From positions 105,954-169,953 of the forward strand of contig JAAVAP010000014.1 of assembly GCA_014804005.1 (NCBI GenBank): 64,000 nucleotides of DNA, written 5' to 3'. Shown piece after piece: positions 62,978-64,000 of this stretch. Each line of letters opens with the position of its first letter. Position 1 is the stretch's first letter. Both the position numbers and the translations under genes were made by a program. This stretch comes from Treponema sp. (GTDB taxonomy: Bacteria; Spirochaetota; Spirochaetia; Treponematales; Treponemataceae). The notes below the pieces were generated by a model. That model had not been told where the DNA came from, searched no databases, and saw only the letters and a program-made list of their open reading frames with translations.

Positions 62978-63893
62978 ATGCCTAAAATCCGCAATTTTGC
63001 CTTGGGATTTGCAATAATATTTTTTCTTTTTTCTTGCGGAAATTCTTCGCGAAAATCTTCATTATAAAATTCAAAATCGCAAAAAATTTTGGAAGAAAAA
63101 AAAGCCGCGCATTTTCCGACTTGGCAAGAACGCAATCTGATTTCGCCCGATACTCCGGAAATTCCAATCGAGCAAAATCTTGCAAAAAACGACGTGCCGT
63201 TCGCAGGAATTGTGAGCCACCATCTTTTGGCGTACAAATTCATCGACGAATGGTTTTTCGAACTTTCCGGGCACAATCCGAAAATCAAAACTTTTATCGT
63301 CTTGTCGCCTTCGCATTGGAATTTGTCGCGAGCGGATTTTTCTATGACATCCGGCGCATGGAATTGCGACGGTACTTTTCTCAAAACCGATAAAAAAATT
63401 CAAAAAACTTTGCTCGAAAAACTTGACGGAAAAAACGAAGACGATGTTTTTTTGTATGAACACGGAGTTTCCGCCATCGCGCCTTTTATCGCAAAATATT
63501 TTCCCAAAAGCAAAATCGTCGCCATCGCCTACGACGCGGAATCGCCCGTAAACACAAAAATTGCAAATCGCCTTTCCGTCGCACTCGAACAATTCGTCGC
63601 AAAAAAAAGATTTTTTCATTTTAATTTCTTCGGATTTTTCGCATCATCACGATATCGAAAAAACAAAGCAAAATGACAATGTGTCAAGAAAATTTTTTGC
63701 CGACCCAAATCGCACGACATGGCAATTCACGCTTTGCGATAATCCTGTTGCAATGTATGCGCTGACGCACGCAACAAAAGAAAATTTTCGCGCCGTAATT
63801 CAGCGAAACACAAATTCATTTGAAATTTCTCAGCAGGACGAAGATGACATCACAAGTTATTTCTTTTGCTATTTTGTAAAAAAGAAAGAATGA
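62978..63893 (+). pseudogene. MEMO-like (AmmeMemoRadiSam protein B) lipoprotein gene, twice interrupted
   Basis: ATG 62978 starts a lipoprotein signal ending FFLFSC, but TAA at 63065 interrupts it after 29 codons. The frame then resumes with PTWQERNLISPDTP, the MEMO motifs GIVSHHLLAYKFIDE and VLSPSHWNLSRADF, and YEHGVSAIAPFI. At a run of eight A (63601-63608) the frame shifts; in the next frame FFILISSDFSHHHDIEKT and QFTLCDNPVAMYALTHATKEN complete the domain to 63893. Seven A would restore it. MEMO-family proteins bind metal through the His residues. With two lesions the gene is probably dead unless the second is a slippage site. Confidence 0.75.
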
Positions 63894-63960
63894 AAATTTT
63901 TCAAAAAACGCGTTCTTTAAAATTGTTAAAATAAAATTTGAATTTCTTCAAAATCGCCGC

Positions 63961-63989
63961 TTGACTTTTTTTTGATTCCGCGATAATAT
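63961..63989 (+). promoter_or_regulatory. Promoter at the window end
   Basis: TTGACT, 17 nt, TAATAT, followed by ACAACAACAT to the edge. A gene beginning at or just after the last base would be another short-leader or leaderless case; this cannot be seen. Confidence 0.5.
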
Positions 63990-64000
63990 GACAACAACAT

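Noticed and set aside
1-64000. tRNA, rRNA, IS elements or prophage genes
   Set aside because: I looked through the intergenic regions and ORFs and saw no tRNA-like cloverleaf, rRNA, transposase or integrase.

Overview
The window looks like the replication-origin neighbourhood of a spirochaete chromosome, most likely a gut or rumen Treponema. The reasons are the gyrA/gyrB | dnaA-dnaN core, treponeme-style giant Ig-like lipoproteins whose lipobox is followed by a TGLG(E/D)S motif, a bactofilin/M23 cell-shape operon, and plant-polysaccharide functions (arabinose cassette, expansin-like lipoprotein). Base composition is moderately AT-rich. No tRNA, rRNA, insertion sequence, prophage or CRISPR array was recognised. 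The genus is an inference.

Layout. 1-2.2 kb: an envelope operon (LPP20-like, LpoB-like and a truncated secreted protein) and a small-multidrug-export family protein. 2.2-15.5 kb: three giant genes in one direction, two paralogous Ig-like lipoproteins and an Ig-like protein with a barrel-like C-terminus. They are bordered by two short-repeat arrays. 16-21 kb: a small exported protein, gdhA, a coiled-coil protein of unknown function and recF. 21.3-29.9 kb: an arabinose cassette (AraC-type regulator, ytfQRT-yjfF-type ABC importer, Bacteroides-type ribulokinase, araD), bracketed by ~78-bp direct repeats copied from the queH promoter and 5' end. 29.9-37.5 kb: queH, argA, a NifX-like protein, a XRE regulator, a lipoprotein, a transglutaminase-like protein, an outer-membrane barrel and a histidine-ammonia-lyase family enzyme. 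37.5-45.7 kb: the origin region with two parS sites, two clusters of TGTGGAAAA boxes, gyrA, gyrB, dnaA and dnaN. 45.8-52.5 kb: rfbABDC, nfnAB and a methyltransferase. 52.5-55.5 kb: ricT, yaaR, bactofilin and M23 peptidase. 55.7-64 kb: tatD, dusB, an expansin-like lipoprotein, a YitT protein, an exported protein, then a DUF3160 gene and a MEMO-like gene that are both interrupted.

Main observations. (1) Two surface-lipoprotein genes carry poly-G tracts at their signal-peptide ends. The 8-G tract leaves a giant Ig lipoprotein out of frame with its best start; the 9-G tract leaves the expansin in frame. This is a plausible phase-variation pair. (2) Two accessory modules, arabinose and expansin, are each flanked by direct repeats derived from the end of an adjacent housekeeping gene (queH, dusB), an insertion signature. 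(3) At least seven genes have a sigma70-type promoter whose -10 lies 5-7 nt from the start codon with no Shine-Dalgarno, predicting leaderless mRNAs. (4) The 60-64 kb end holds two in-frame TAA codons and one poly-A frameshift within two adjacent genes.

Working together: the arabinose importer, kinase and epimerase feed the pentose phosphate pathway, but the isomerase AraA is not in the window. The Nfn complex and GDH handle NADPH, ferredoxin and nitrogen. rfbABDC makes dTDP-L-rhamnose for surface glycans. The bactofilin/M23/RicT/YaaR operon links cell-wall shaping with regulatory proteins.
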